Assembly: GCA_030266015.1 (NCBI GenBank)
Contig: JAJDHD010000001.1
Span: 62,001-126,000 of the forward strand
Direction: 5' to 3'
Length of the DNA stretch: 64,000 bases
Source of the DNA: Christensenellaceae bacterium OttesenSCG-928-K19
Lineage (GTDB): Bacteria; Bacillota; Clostridia; Christensenellales; Christensenellaceae
Below, in pieces: positions 12,429-21,233 of the stretch. Positions within the stretch are counted from its first letter, which is position 1; each line of letters starts with the position of its first letter. The position numbers and the translations under genes were made by a program. Below the pieces are notes generated by a model. That model was not told the origin of the DNA. It ran no database searches and saw nothing but the letters and a program-made list of their open reading frames with translations.

Positions 12429-13364
12429 TTAAAGATATTGCTCCAAAAATTTATCCGCGCTGCCCCAATAAAGGTTGGGCGCGACCTCTGCGGAAACGCC
12501 GTGCCCCGCACCTTCTATGGATAGCTTTTGCTTGGGCGCCGCACAGGCCTTGTAGTTTTCGTCCAGCATAAAATAAGGCACGAACTCATCCGCCGTTCCG
12601 TGTATAAACAGTGTGGGTGTTTTAGATTTTTTCAGTTGGTCCGGGCTGGAGGCCTCGCAGAAGGAATAGCCCGCGTGCTTTTGTGCCATGCCGTCCGCGA
12701 TATGCATAAACGGAAACTGTGGCAAGCCGAATACTTTCTTTAGCTGTATGGTGAACTCATCCCACACAGAGGTATAGCCGCAGTCTGCTATTGCTGCGAC
12801 CACATTTGCGGGCAGGTCGTAACCGGTTGTCATCATAACGGTGGCGCCGCCCATAGAGCCGCCCGTTAAAACAATTTTCGCTTCTTTATCCATATCCAGT
12901 ATGTGGCTGATCCAAACGAGCATGTCCTTTGCGTCCAGCCAGCCCATTCCCATGTAGTCCCCTTCGCTTTTGCCGCACGCCCGCAGGTCGGGCAGGAACA
13001 CGTTATACCCTTTCTCGTGAAAATGGCGGGCATAGGTGCCCATGTTAAGCCCGTTGCCGGAAAAGCCGTGGCAGACAACCACCCAAACCCTGGAGGGCTT
13101 TACTGAAAACAAGACGCGTCCAAACAGCTTTAGGCCGTCAAACGATTTTACGGTGTGCTCCAGCAACGGCTGCGAGGCAAGCCACTCTTTATCTTTGTGT
13201 GCTTGCGTACGGTCTGTCCCTGCGCGGTCATATTCATTTGTTTTGAACACTTGTTCTTTGGGGGCTTTTGCCTTTACCGCCACTTCAAATACTTTTTTGG
13301 ACAACAGCCAGACCACAAGAAGAAGGGCTAATAAAACAGCAACAATGATAATGGCAATGAGCAT
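12429..13364 (-). CDS. membrane-anchored alpha/beta hydrolase
   Basis: 311 residues. An N-terminal helix (LIAIIIVAVLLALLLVVWLL) anchors it. The hydrolase domain shows the oxyanion-side HGFSGNG, the nucleophile elbow GGSMGG, an acid loop HGTADEFVPY and a terminal GAGHG histidine, so the Ser-Asp-His triad is complete. It is similar in layout to the Bacillus YqkD/FrsA-like group; the substrate, perhaps an ester or peptide, cannot be told. ATG 13364 follows AAAGGAGTG at good spacing, so the longer upstream frame is rejected. It is convergent with the membrane protein gene and has a TATAAT-like box at 13433-13438. Confidence 0.85.
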   Translation of the reverse strand: MLIAIIIVAVLLALLLVVWLLSKKVFEVAVKAKAPKEQVFKTNEYDRAGTDRTQAHKDKEWLASQPLLEHTVKSFDGLKLFGRVLFSVKPSRVWVVVCHGFSGNGLNMGTYARHFHEKGYNVFLPDLRACGKSEGDYMGMGWLDAKDMLVWISHILDMDKEAKIVLTGGSMGGATVMMTTGYDLPANVVAAIADCGYTSVWDEFTIQLKKVFGLPQFPFMHIADGMAQKHAGYSFCEASSPDQLKKSKTPTLFIHGTADEFVPYFMLDENYKACAAPKQKLSIEGAGHGVSAEVAPNLYWGSADKFLEQYL

Positions 13365-13549
13365 GGACGTTACACTCCTTTTTAGAGATGAAAATAATGT
13401 CGAAAGTTGCAAGGGTTTTTCATCCATCTATTATTATATCAGAAAAAATATGCGGGAGAAGGCTTTTTTGCAACAAATAAAAAGACGACGACAGATGGCG
13501 GGAGCGGCGCTCGAAAGCACAAATTCTGTTTTTACAGATAGAAAAGGTA

Positions 13550-13577
13550 TTGACAAAATGACGGGCAGTGCTATAAT
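13550..13577 (+). promoter_or_regulatory. promoter of the epimerase-lyxose isomerase operon
   Basis: TTGACA (13550-13555), 16-base spacer, TATAAT (13572-13577). Both boxes are perfect. A LacI-type operator begins ten bases downstream and would cover the transcription start. Confidence 0.9.
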
Positions 13578-13586
13578 AGAATCATA

Positions 13587-13600
13587 GTTAAACGATTAAC
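13587..13600. promoter_or_regulatory. LacI-type operator 1
   Basis: GTTAAACGATTAAC, a near-perfect 14-bp palindrome with the AAACG centre typical of LacI-family sites. It overlaps the start site of the promoter at 13550. It matches operators at 15385 and 16813. Confidence 0.8.
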
Positions 13601-13731
13601 CAAGTCGAAACAGTTTTCTCGCAGACAAAATTATTCAATCGCAAACAGGCAAGTTAACACAGTCTATCACCACTGGTTTTTTATCCAATCCGCACAAAAA
13701 GCGGAAATATCAAAAAAGGTTGGCAAAGGAA

Positions 13732-14787
13732 ATGAAAACTTACAAAGAACTGAGAAAGTACATTGGGCAGGATTTTCAGGTGTTTGGCGTGCGGGAATCC
13801 AGGCTGGTGGGCGGCAAGCAGGATAATGTCCGCATTGTGGACGCGAAAAGCGGCGGCGGCCTGGAGTTTACAGTGGTTCCCAGCAAGGGTATGGATATAG
13901 CTGATTTCAGCTATAAGGGCATCAATATGAGTTACCTTGCGAAAATCGGGTATGTAAACCCTTATTTTCATGTGGAAGACGGGCGTGACGGGTTTGACCG
14001 TACCTTTATGGGCGGGATACTCACCACATGCGGATTTACGCATATGGGCGCACCCTGTGTGGATGACGGAAGAAAGCTTGGCCTGCATGGCCCGCTGCCA
14101 AATACGCCGGCGGATGATGTGGTTGCCAGAGTGGAATATGACCAGGGCGACGAGCCGGTGATTGTGTGCAAGGGCAGGATGAAGCAGGGGCAGCTCACGG
14201 CGGAATATATCGTATCTGAGCGGGAGATTCGATGCAAATATGGCGAGAACAAGATCACCATAACGGACAGGGTGATGAACCGCGGCTATACAAAGGAGCC
14301 GCTAATGATGCTGTATCATTTTAATTTTGGATACCCGCTGTTGTCGGAGGATACACAGCTTGTGCTGGCGGAAAAAGAATATGAGCCGCGCGATGAGGAC
14401 ACGGCAAAGGGCAAAGACAGGAGATTCCTGTTTGAAGCGCCGGGCGATGGCCGGCCGGAGGAATGCCACTTTTATAAACTGCGCAGCGAAGCGGATGGAA
14501 AGACGGCGGTGCTGGTGAAAAACGAGAAGCTGGGCTTGGCTGTGGTTGTGCGCATGAACACGGAGCAGGTGGGTTATATGACAGAATGGAAGTGCATGTA
14601 TGCAGGCGATTATGCGCTGGGGGTGAATCCGGGCACCTACACACCTATGGGCAGGGTGCATGCGAAAGAGCACGGGCTGCTGCAATACATTGAGCCGGAA
14701 GAGGTAAGGCCTTTTGACTTTGAGCTGGAAGTGCTGGATAGCAAAGAGAAGATTGCTGAAATGGAAAAATATATTACAAGCCTGTAG
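13732..14787 (+). CDS. aldose 1-epimerase-like protein (DUF4432 family)
   Basis: About 351 residues of the galactose-mutarotase-like beta fold, DUF4432 group. The stretch GGGLEFTVVPSKGMDIADFSYKG, LGLHGPLPN and the late GVNPGTYTPMGR are characteristic. It probably equilibrates anomers of, or otherwise binds, the sugar handled by this regulon; no family member has a firmly general substrate. First gene behind operator 1, 18 bases before the lyxose isomerase gene. Start choice is uncertain: TTG 13720 and ATG 13732 are both possible, because AAAAAGG lies far from the ATG and AAAGGA very near it. Confidence 0.8.
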   Translation: MKTYKELRKYIGQDFQVFGVRESRLVGGKQDNVRIVDAKSGGGLEFTVVPSKGMDIADFSYKGINMSYLAKIGYVNPYFHVEDGRDGFDRTFMGGILTTCGFTHMGAPCVDDGRKLGLHGPLPNTPADDVVARVEYDQGDEPVIVCKGRMKQGQLTAEYIVSEREIRCKYGENKITITDRVMNRGYTKEPLMMLYHFNFGYPLLSEDTQLVLAEKEYEPRDEDTAKGKDRRFLFEAPGDGRPEECHFYKLRSEADGKTAVLVKNEKLGLAVVVRMNTEQVGYMTEWKCMYAGDYALGVNPGTYTPMGRVHAKEHGLLQYIEPEEVRPFDFELEVLDSKEKIAEMEKYITSL

Positions 14788-14805
14788 AAAATGGGGGACA
14801 AAAGA

Positions 14806-15363
14806 ATGACAAGGGAAGAAGCAAAAAAACTGACATTGGAATATTTTGATAAGGCATGCATTTACCTGACAGATGAGGAAAAGGAAAATGTGGAAATTGC
14901 CGATATGGGCCTCGACAGGATTGGCGAGATTGGCATACAGATTCATAATTACCTGACGACAAAGCGGTGCAGCGCAAAGGAGATGGTGTTATTTCCGTTC
15001 CAGATTTGCCCAGAGCAATGCCACCCGCCGTTTGGAGATGACCCGGGCAAGGAAGAAACATTCCGTGTGCGCTGGGGTGAGTTGTATGTTTACACGGAGG
15101 GGGCGCCTACAGAGAATATAAAAGCAAAAATACCCGAAGACAAAAAGGATACGTTCCACGTGTTCCATGAAACAATATTGCAGAGGGGTGAACAGTATAC
15201 GGTGGATCCCAATGTGGTTCATTGGATCTGCGGTGGGCCGGAGGGCTGCGTGGTAAGTGAGTTTGCATCGGCCACAAGGGACGATCTGGATATTTATTCT
15301 GATCCGGAAGTGGCCAGGATGCATGGTGTGGAAAACATCTTTGAAAAAGCCTTCCAGGATTGA
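14806..15363 (+). CDS. D-lyxose ketol-isomerase family protein
   Basis: 185 residues of the cupin-type D-lyxose isomerase family, which converts D-lyxose to D-xylulose and often also acts on D-mannose or L-ribose. Metal-binding cupin residues are visible in CPEQCHPP, the nearby GKEETFRV, and the later VDPNVVHWICGG. It supplies a ketose that the FGGY kinase of the same regulon could phosphorylate. The start at ATG 14806 is preferred because GGGGGA lies seven bases upstream; ATG 14791 precedes that site. Exact substrate is not settled by sequence. Confidence 0.85.
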   Translation: MTREEAKKLTLEYFDKACIYLTDEEKENVEIADMGLDRIGEIGIQIHNYLTTKRCSAKEMVLFPFQICPEQCHPPFGDDPGKEETFRVRWGELYVYTEGAPTENIKAKIPEDKKDTFHVFHETILQRGEQYTVDPNVVHWICGGPEGCVVSEFASATRDDLDIYSDPEVARMHGVENIFEKAFQD

Positions 15364-15384
15364 TTGTTCTGGAGAGTGAAAAAA

Positions 15385-15398
15385 GTTAAACGTTTTAC
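15385..15398. promoter_or_regulatory. LacI-type operator 2
   Basis: GTTAAACGTTTTAC, with a perfect AAACGTTT core (15388-15395). It lies after the lyxose isomerase gene and upstream of the lacI-like gene. A weak promoter (TTTACT 15393, TGTAAT 15415) overlaps it, so it may give autoregulation or a roadblock. Confidence 0.7.
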
Positions 15399-15483
15399 TG
15401 TGCTGGGTGGATGGTGTAATGGTATTGTATCCCGGCGGTGTAATTTCCTCCCGTATTACCTATAGGATCATTTGGATGCGTGT

Positions 15484-15510
15484 GCCGGCAGACTGTGATA
15501 CTGCCGGACG
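15484..15510 (+). other. inverted repeat upstream of the lacI-like gene
   Basis: CCGGCAG and CTGCCGG form a perfect 7-bp stem around a 9-base loop. No T run follows. It sits in the 310-base gap between the isomerase gene and the regulator; role unknown. Confidence 0.35.
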
Positions 15511-15614
15511 CGCTCCGAATGGATGGTGCGGCAGGCAAACAACGAAAAGCGCCAAATGCGTCTTTCTATATGAGAAATAGCAAGCTGCTATCGTGTAGCT
15601 GGTTTTTACCGGTG

Positions 15615-15643
15615 TTGGCGGCGGCAAAAAGCAGTGATAAAAT
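15615..15643 (+). promoter_or_regulatory. promoter for the lacI-like gene
   Basis: TTGGCG (15615-15620), 17-base spacer, TAAAAT (15638-15643), ending about 30 bases before the start codon. Moderate match. Confidence 0.5.
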
Positions 15644-15675
15644 AGGACGGTATAGGAAAGCAGGGGTGCGTGTTT

Positions 15676-16683
15676 ATGGCGACAATAAAAGAAGTGGCAA
15701 AGCTGGCGCAGGTTTCTACCGCGACGGTGTCCAATGTTATCACCGGAAAGAAGTATGTAAGCCCAGAGCTTGCAATCAGGATCAATAATGCGATTAAAGA
15801 GCTCAATTACTCTCCCAGCAAAATTGCGCAAAGCCTGAAGGTGCGCAGCACAAATTACATTGGGCTCGTTGTGCCGGACATCACAAACCCTTATTTTGCG
15901 GAGGTTGTGCGCGGCGTGGAAAGCGTTGCGATAGACCAGGATTACCAGATTTTCCTGGTGAACACAGACGGCTCGCGTAAGCGGGAAGAGGATGCGGTCT
16001 CTTCGCTTTTGGAATATCATGTCGCTGGGCTGATCACGGTGGTGCCCCGCTTGCGGGAAGACAGGTTCCGCGAGATACTGTCCATCCCCACGGTGATTAT
16101 CGATAACTTGATGGAAATGAGTGAGCCGAATTTTGGATTTGTGTATACAAACAGCAGAAAGGTATCGGCAGAGGTTGCGCGGCACCTGATGGGCGGGGGT
16201 TACAAAAGATTTGCCTGTATTGCAGGGCCTTCCGATAATGTTTATGCGATCGAATCACGTGTGAGTGGGTTTGTGGAAGAGATTTTGGAAGCGGGCTTTG
16301 ACGAAAAGGATGTGCAGGTGGTTTATGGTAAGAAATATTCCATGGCGGCTGGGTACGAAAAAATGAAAGAGATATTGGACGGAAGCGAAAAGCCGGTCGC
16401 GGTGTTTTGCTGCAGTGATATTATGGCGCTGGGTGCTATGGAGGCGTGTAAGGAAGCGCGATGTAAGATACCGGAGGAAGTGGCGATTGTGGGATATGAC
16501 AATGTGTACTTCGCGTCGCTGTTAGACCCGCCACTGTCCACAGTAAACCAGAAGAAATATGACGTGGGGCAGATTGCCATAACCATGCTGCTGGAACAGA
16601 TAGGCCAAAAGACGGGAAAAAAAGAGAAGCCGCCCAAAAAGATTGCGCTGGATGCTGAACTTATTGTCAGGAAAAGTTCTTGA
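15676..16683 (+). CDS. LacI-family transcriptional regulator
   Basis: 335 residues. The N-terminal helix-turn-helix TIKEVAKLAQVSTATVSNVI is a textbook LacI/PurR DNA-binding head, with the hinge helix near PSKIAQSLKVR. The rest is a periplasmic-binding-protein-like sugar sensor (IGLVVPDITNPYFAEVV; late AIVGYDNV). It presumably binds the three matching operators at 13587, 15385 and 16813 and is released by a sugar or sugar phosphate. ATG 15676 follows AGGGG by nine bases; the in-frame GTG at 15670 is too close to that site. Confidence 0.93.
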   Translation: MATIKEVAKLAQVSTATVSNVITGKKYVSPELAIRINNAIKELNYSPSKIAQSLKVRSTNYIGLVVPDITNPYFAEVVRGVESVAIDQDYQIFLVNTDGSRKREEDAVSSLLEYHVAGLITVVPRLREDRFREILSIPTVIIDNLMEMSEPNFGFVYTNSRKVSAEVARHLMGGGYKRFACIAGPSDNVYAIESRVSGFVEEILEAGFDEKDVQVVYGKKYSMAAGYEKMKEILDGSEKPVAVFCCSDIMALGAMEACKEARCKIPEEVAIVGYDNVYFASLLDPPLSTVNQKKYDVGQIAITMLLEQIGQKTGKKEKPPKKIALDAELIVRKSS

Positions 16684-16760
16684 ATATCAAATATGATGGT
16701 AATGTCGGTGGGAAGGACGTTTTATTCACTCCCATTGCAGAAAAAAGATGAAACGGAAAC

Positions 16761-16789
16761 TTGACAAACATATTATGACGGAATATAAT
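16761..16789 (+). promoter_or_regulatory. promoter of the kinase-glycyl radical operon
   Basis: TTGACA (16761-16766), exactly 17 bases, TATAAT (16784-16789): a perfect consensus promoter. Strong expression is expected when the operator at 16813 is free. The leader to the kinase start is about 275 bases. Confidence 0.93.
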
Positions 16790-16812
16790 TATATTACATT
16801 TTATAGCATTCA

Positions 16813-16826
16813 GTTAAACGTTTAAT
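16813..16826. promoter_or_regulatory. LacI-type operator 3
   Basis: GTTAAACGTTTAAT, palindromic around ACGT, beginning 24 bases after the -10 box. It matches operators 1 and 2 and places the glycyl radical operon in the same regulon. Confidence 0.8.
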
Positions 16827-17072
16827 CGAGATCGAGATTTAGACTATATCCCAAAAGGAAACAGAAAGTAATCTATAAGGAAACAACAGAAATGACGCGA
16901 GCGGGCTTCGTAGACAGCAGGCATCAGATTTTCCGCTACAGGCAGAAACCATGGGAGATTGCGAACAGAGAATTTTGTGCAGAAGGAGAATGGGCTCTTG
17001 CTGGGACAAAATGATTGCCGAGAACACAAAAAGGCATTTAACAAACGAAAAACCAGAGAAGGATTAAAAGAT

Positions 17073-18629
17073 ATGGCTGAAAAGAAATATTTGATTGGAA
17101 TAGATGTGGGCACCACGGGCACCAAGGCAATGATTTTTGATGCGGACGCGGCGGTGTTGGGCGTTGGCTACAGGGAATACCTCGCAAAGAACCCAAAGCC
17201 GGACTGGTTTGAGTTTGATGCGGAGGAAGTGATAAGTCTGACATTTGACGCCTGTCAGGATGCCGTGGCGGAGTCCGGCCTTGATCCCCGAGACATTGTG
17301 GCGGTTAGTTTTTCCACACAACGCTCCACGGTGGGGTTTGTGGACGAAGACAACAGGGTGGTTGATAACATACTATATAGCTGGCAGGACAACAGGGCTG
17401 TGGAAGAAGTGGAATTCCAAAAAAGCATTATGCCAGAGGATGAACTGACCAAAATAACAGGAATGCCTGTGACGACTACATATTGCATCAGCAACATATT
17501 GTGGTTTAAGAAAAACAAACCGGAAGAATATAAACGAACAAAGAAGATTGTGCTTTTGTCTGACCTTTTGATGCGGCGGTTTGGCGCGGACGATTACTAC
17601 TGCGACTGGGGCAATGCATCCTGCTCCGGGATATTTGATATGTGGGGGCAGGACTGGCACAGGGGATTAATTGAAAAATTTGGCTTGGAGTACGAGATGT
17701 TCTCTATTCCTGTGCCCGGTGGAAAAAACCTGGGCAATGTGTCAAAGGAAGCGGCTGAGAAAAGCGGTCTTTCCACCGATACAATACTGATTGCGGGCTC
17801 TGGCGACCAAAGTTGTGGTGCGCTGGGGGCGGGCGTGATAAAGCCTGGCCTTGCGGAGATGACAATTGGCACGGCGGGTCATTTGATTTCTTTTCTGGAA
17901 GAGCCGATAGTGAACGAGCAAGTTTTTAAAATGATGTCGGTGAACGGAGCCATACCGGGTAAATATGAGATTAACGGCATACAGCTTTCCGCAGCCTCCA
18001 TTTACAGGTGGTTCCGGGATACTGTCGCGGTGATTGAGAAGCATACGGCAAAGGAGCTTGGTGTTGACCCGTATGTGCTGATGGATAACTTGGTAAAACA
18101 GTCGCCTCCGGGCGCAAATGGGCTGGTGTTGTTGCCATACTTCGCATCGGCAGGCTGTCCCGTTTGGGATGTGCAGGCAACGGGCGCGCTTATTGGCCTC
18201 ACCTTTATGCATACAAAAGGTGACATGGCACGGGCCTTCATGGAGGGCTGCATGTATGAAATGCGCGAGATTGTGGAAACGATGGAGCAGGCCGGCATTG
18301 ATATAAAGGAGCTCAACATCACGGGCGGCGCTTCCAAATCCGCTACATGGCGGCAGATTATGGCGGATATTCTTAATATACCGCTGAAGATGCTGGTGGT
18401 GAGCGACGCGACTGTACTGGGGGCGGCAATTTTGGCGGGCTATGGCTGCGGGATGTTTAAAACACCGCAGGAAGGCGCGGAGCGCATGGTGAAATTTAGC
18501 GAAAAAGTGACGCCCATAAAAGAAAATGTGGAAAAATATAACCGGTATTATCAAGTGTTCAAGTCCATCTACAAGGGCTTGAAACAAGAAAATGTTTTTG
18601 AAGCCATGGCAATGGCAAGGGAAAGTTAA
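17073..18629 (+). CDS. FGGY-family carbohydrate kinase (xylulokinase-like)
   Basis: 518 residues. Two actin-like ATPase domains: the phosphate-1 loop IGIDVGTTGTKAM at the N-terminus, a sugar-site region with FSTQRSTVGFVDED and YSWQDNRA, and the C-terminal adenosine-loop motif NITGGASKSATWRQIMAD. It is most like xylulokinase or a related ketose kinase and would phosphorylate the ketose made by the isomerase of this regulon. ATG 17073 lies ten bases after AGAAGGA. First gene of the operon that continues into the glycyl radical enzyme 62 bases downstream. Substrate identity is inferred from context only. Confidence 0.85.
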   Translation: MAEKKYLIGIDVGTTGTKAMIFDADAAVLGVGYREYLAKNPKPDWFEFDAEEVISLTFDACQDAVAESGLDPRDIVAVSFSTQRSTVGFVDEDNRVVDNILYSWQDNRAVEEVEFQKSIMPEDELTKITGMPVTTTYCISNILWFKKNKPEEYKRTKKIVLLSDLLMRRFGADDYYCDWGNASCSGIFDMWGQDWHRGLIEKFGLEYEMFSIPVPGGKNLGNVSKEAAEKSGLSTDTILIAGSGDQSCGALGAGVIKPGLAEMTIGTAGHLISFLEEPIVNEQVFKMMSVNGAIPGKYEINGIQLSAASIYRWFRDTVAVIEKHTAKELGVDPYVLMDNLVKQSPPGANGLVLLPYFASAGCPVWDVQATGALIGLTFMHTKGDMARAFMEGCMYEMREIVETMEQAGIDIKELNITGGASKSATWRQIMADILNIPLKMLVVSDATVLGAAILAGYGCGMFKTPQEGAERMVKFSEKVTPIKENVEKYNRYYQVFKSIYKGLKQENVFEAMAMARES

Positions 18630-18691
18630 AGAATTTTCAAAGTTTTGCCCACGGCAAACTTAAAGAAATTATAGAAAAGGAGATATAGAAA

Positions 18692-21139
18692 ATGGAACAG
18701 AATGCTGCGATGCAAATGAACTCTGAAGTTGCAATCCAGATCGAAGACGTGATGCCCAAGGGCTCTCCGGAATACGATCGTTGCCAGAGACTGCGCGCTC
18801 AAATGGTAAACTCAACACCCTATTTCGAAACAGAGAGGGGACTGCTTTACACAGAATCCTACAAGCAGACGGAAGGCGAGCACGCCATGATCCGCAGGGC
18901 AAAGGCACTTGCCCATTGTCTTAGGAATATGTCCGTTTATATTCTGCCGGATGAGATTATTGTGGGGCACAACAACCCACACCAGAGAAGCGGTGGTATT
19001 TTCCCGGAGTATGCGGTTGATTGGATTAAGGATGAAATCGACACATTCCCCACGAGGGCGGCGGATAAATTCCAGGTGGATCCAGAGCAAAAGCGGATTT
19101 TCTTGGAGGAAATCTATCCCTATTGGCATGGTAAAACATTGTATGACAGGATACAGTCCATGATTCCCGAGGATGTAAGGCTTCAGCGGTATGAAGCGCA
19201 GGTGTTTAGCCTGGGCCTGCATGAAGACGGCGGCCTTGCGCACGTTGCTTTGAATCACCAAAAGATCCTTACCAGGGGATTCAGGGATATCCGTCGTGAG
19301 ATTGAGGAGCTGATGGAAGCTACTCCCGCTTGGGGCAAGGATGCACTTGAAAAGAGAAGGTTCTGGCAGGCCTGCCTCATTGAGATTGACGCAGTGATTG
19401 ATTTTGCCAATCGCTATGCTGATTGCGCCGCGAAAATGGCGGCGGAAGAATCTGATCCGCAGAGGAAGGAAGAGCTGGAAGAAATTGCAAGGGTTTGCAG
19501 GCGCGTGCCTGAATACCCGGCAGAGACATTCCAGGAAGCGTGCCAGTGTGTATGGTTTATGCAGTTGATCCCGCAGATTCAGGATAACGGCACATCCTAC
19601 ACCCCCGGCCGTTTCGACCAATATGGCTATCCTTATTATAAGAAAGACCTCGACACCGGAAAGCTTTCCAAGATCAAGGCGCAGGAAATCCTGGAAGCGT
19701 TCTGGATCAAGTTCTCCGAGGCAATTAAAATCTATAAAGACGCGGATGCTACCATTCACGCAGGCCACCCCACAGGCCAGAACATGCAGTGCGGCGGTAT
19801 TGACAGGAATGGCGACGACGCTACAAATGATCTTTCCTACCGTATGCTGGAAAGCCACAGCCACCAGCTTTTGTTCCAGCCCAACTTCACCGTTCGCCTG
19901 CACAGGAGGACGCCGGATGATTTCCTCATTCGCTCGGTGGAGGCGGTGCGCCTGGGAAGTGGCCTGCCACAGATGACGGTGGACGAAACATTTGTGCAGT
20001 CGCTCACAAACATTGGCGTGAAGCTGGAAGACGCAAGGGATTATGTTCCCGTTGGCTGCGTAGAGGTTTCTCCCTTGAACACATGGGGCAGGGGTAACGG
20101 CGGTTATTACAACATGACAAAGGTTGTGGAGCTTGCGCTTAATAGCGGCAAAAACAGGCTTACAGGCACACAGGTTGGCCCCAAGACGCAGGATCCCAAA
20201 ACATTCCAGTCGATTGACGACTTTAAAGAAGCGTTTAAAGAGCAGGTGAACTACACAACGAAGATGAACGTTACGCTCAACAACATCATCGACATGGTTC
20301 ATGAAGAGATGTGCCCGGTGCCGCTCGTTTCCATGATGGTAGATGATTGCGTGCAGAGGGGCAAGGATGTTACCGCGGGCGGCGCGCGCTACAACTGGAC
20401 GGCTCCGCTCACCATTGGTATCGCAAATGCCGGCGATTCTATGGAAGGTATTTTGAGGGGCGTGTTCATTGATAAGAAATGCACGATGGAAGAGCTGGTT
20501 GAAAACCTGGACAACGACTGGAAGGACAACGAAGCGCTTCGCCTGTATTTTGAAAACAAGATTCCCAAGTATGGCAATGACAACGCGGAAGCGGACGCAT
20601 GTCTTCGGTGGATTATGGATACTTACTTTGATTCGCTCGAAGGGCACGAGACGATCCGTGGTGGCCCGTTCGTTGGCTCCTGCATCTCCATTGCGGCCAA
20701 TGTGCCGTTTGGCAAGCTGACAGGCGCAACACCGGACGGCAGGCACAGCGGCCAGCTTCTTGCAGACAGTATCTCGCCGGCAAACGGCCTTGACAGGAAT
20801 GGCCCCACGGCCACGATGAAGTCGGCGGTTGCCGCTATCGATGGAGCAAGGGTGCCCAACGGCGTTATCTTCAACATGAAGCTGAACCCCGGTCCGCTGC
20901 AAACGCCGGAAGGTGTGCGCAAGCTTGCCGACATGATCCGCAGCTATGTGCTGATGGGCGGCATCCAGTGCCAGTTCAACGTTATTTCCGACAAGACGAT
21001 GAAAGACGCACAGGACAACCCAGATAAATACAAGGGCCTCACCGTACGTGTTGCTGGGTACAGCGCGTTCTTCAACGAGCTTGCAAGGGATGTTCAGGAC
21101 GCGATTATCACAAGGACAGAGCACGAGCTGATGTCATAA
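18692..21139 (+). CDS. glycyl radical enzyme of unknown substrate (dehydratase/lyase type)
   Basis: 815 residues, pyruvate formate-lyase superfamily. The active-site loop has a single cysteine followed by glutamate (GCVEV, Cys456 and Glu458), as in glycyl radical dehydratases and decarboxylases. Pyruvate formate-lyase has two adjacent cysteines, so it is excluded. The radical glycine is Gly789 in VRVAGYSAFF. The loop continuation SPLNTWGRGNGGYYN is not one I can place in a named subfamily (choline, glycerol, propanediol, hydroxyproline, isethionate). Start ATG 18692 has AAAGGAGATAT upstream. The activase follows; no microcompartment shell genes are near. It probably acts on a polyol, sugar or sugar-derived intermediate of this regulon. 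Confidence 0.93.
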   Translation: MEQNAAMQMNSEVAIQIEDVMPKGSPEYDRCQRLRAQMVNSTPYFETERGLLYTESYKQTEGEHAMIRRAKALAHCLRNMSVYILPDEIIVGHNNPHQRSGGIFPEYAVDWIKDEIDTFPTRAADKFQVDPEQKRIFLEEIYPYWHGKTLYDRIQSMIPEDVRLQRYEAQVFSLGLHEDGGLAHVALNHQKILTRGFRDIRREIEELMEATPAWGKDALEKRRFWQACLIEIDAVIDFANRYADCAAKMAAEESDPQRKEELEEIARVCRRVPEYPAETFQEACQCVWFMQLIPQIQDNGTSYTPGRFDQYGYPYYKKDLDTGKLSKIKAQEILEAFWIKFSEAIKIYKDADATIHAGHPTGQNMQCGGIDRNGDDATNDLSYRMLESHSHQLLFQPNFTVRLHRRTPDDFLIRSVEAVRLGSGLPQMTVDETFVQSLTNIGVKLEDARDYVPVGCVEVSPLNTWGRGNGGYYNMTKVVELALNSGKNRLTGTQVGPKTQDPKTFQSIDDFKEAFKEQVNYTTKMNVTLNNIIDMVHEEMCPVPLVSMMVDDCVQRGKDVTAGGARYNWTAPLTIGIANAGDSMEGILRGVFIDKKCTMEELVENLDNDWKDNEALRLYFENKIPKYGNDNAEADACLRWIMDTYFDSLEGHETIRGGPFVGSCISIAANVPFGKLTGATPDGRHSGQLLADSISPANGLDRNGPTATMKSAVAAIDGARVPNGVIFNMKLNPGPLQTPEGVRKLADMIRSYVLMGGIQCQFNVISDKTMKDAQDNPDKYKGLTVRVAGYSAFFNELARDVQDAIITRTEHELMS

Positions 21140-21171
21140 GTAGAGCGACATAAAAATTGATAGTTTAAAAT

Positions 21172-21204
21172 CAGTAATGCGGGAGTTGTTATCCCGCATT
21201 ACTG
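21172..21204 (+). other. intercistronic hairpin between enzyme and activase
   Basis: CAGTAATGCGGG (21172-21183) and CCCGCATTACTG (21193-21204) are perfectly complementary, with a 9-base loop. No T run follows on the plus strand. It probably stabilises the upstream message or lowers read-through, so that much more enzyme than activase is made. Confidence 0.7.
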
Positions 21205-21233
21205 GTTAAAAAGGGAAAAGGAATAACTTGATA

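Noticed and set aside
18812-21124. 770-codon open frame antisense to the glycyl radical enzyme gene
   Set aside because: Long antisense frames arise from the codon pattern of well-expressed genes. The sense frame has catalytic motifs and a ribosome site; the antisense frame has neither.
18692-21139. Pyruvate formate-lyase (pflB)
   Set aside because: Only one active-site cysteine is present and it is followed by Val-Glu; pyruvate formate-lyase has two adjacent cysteines.
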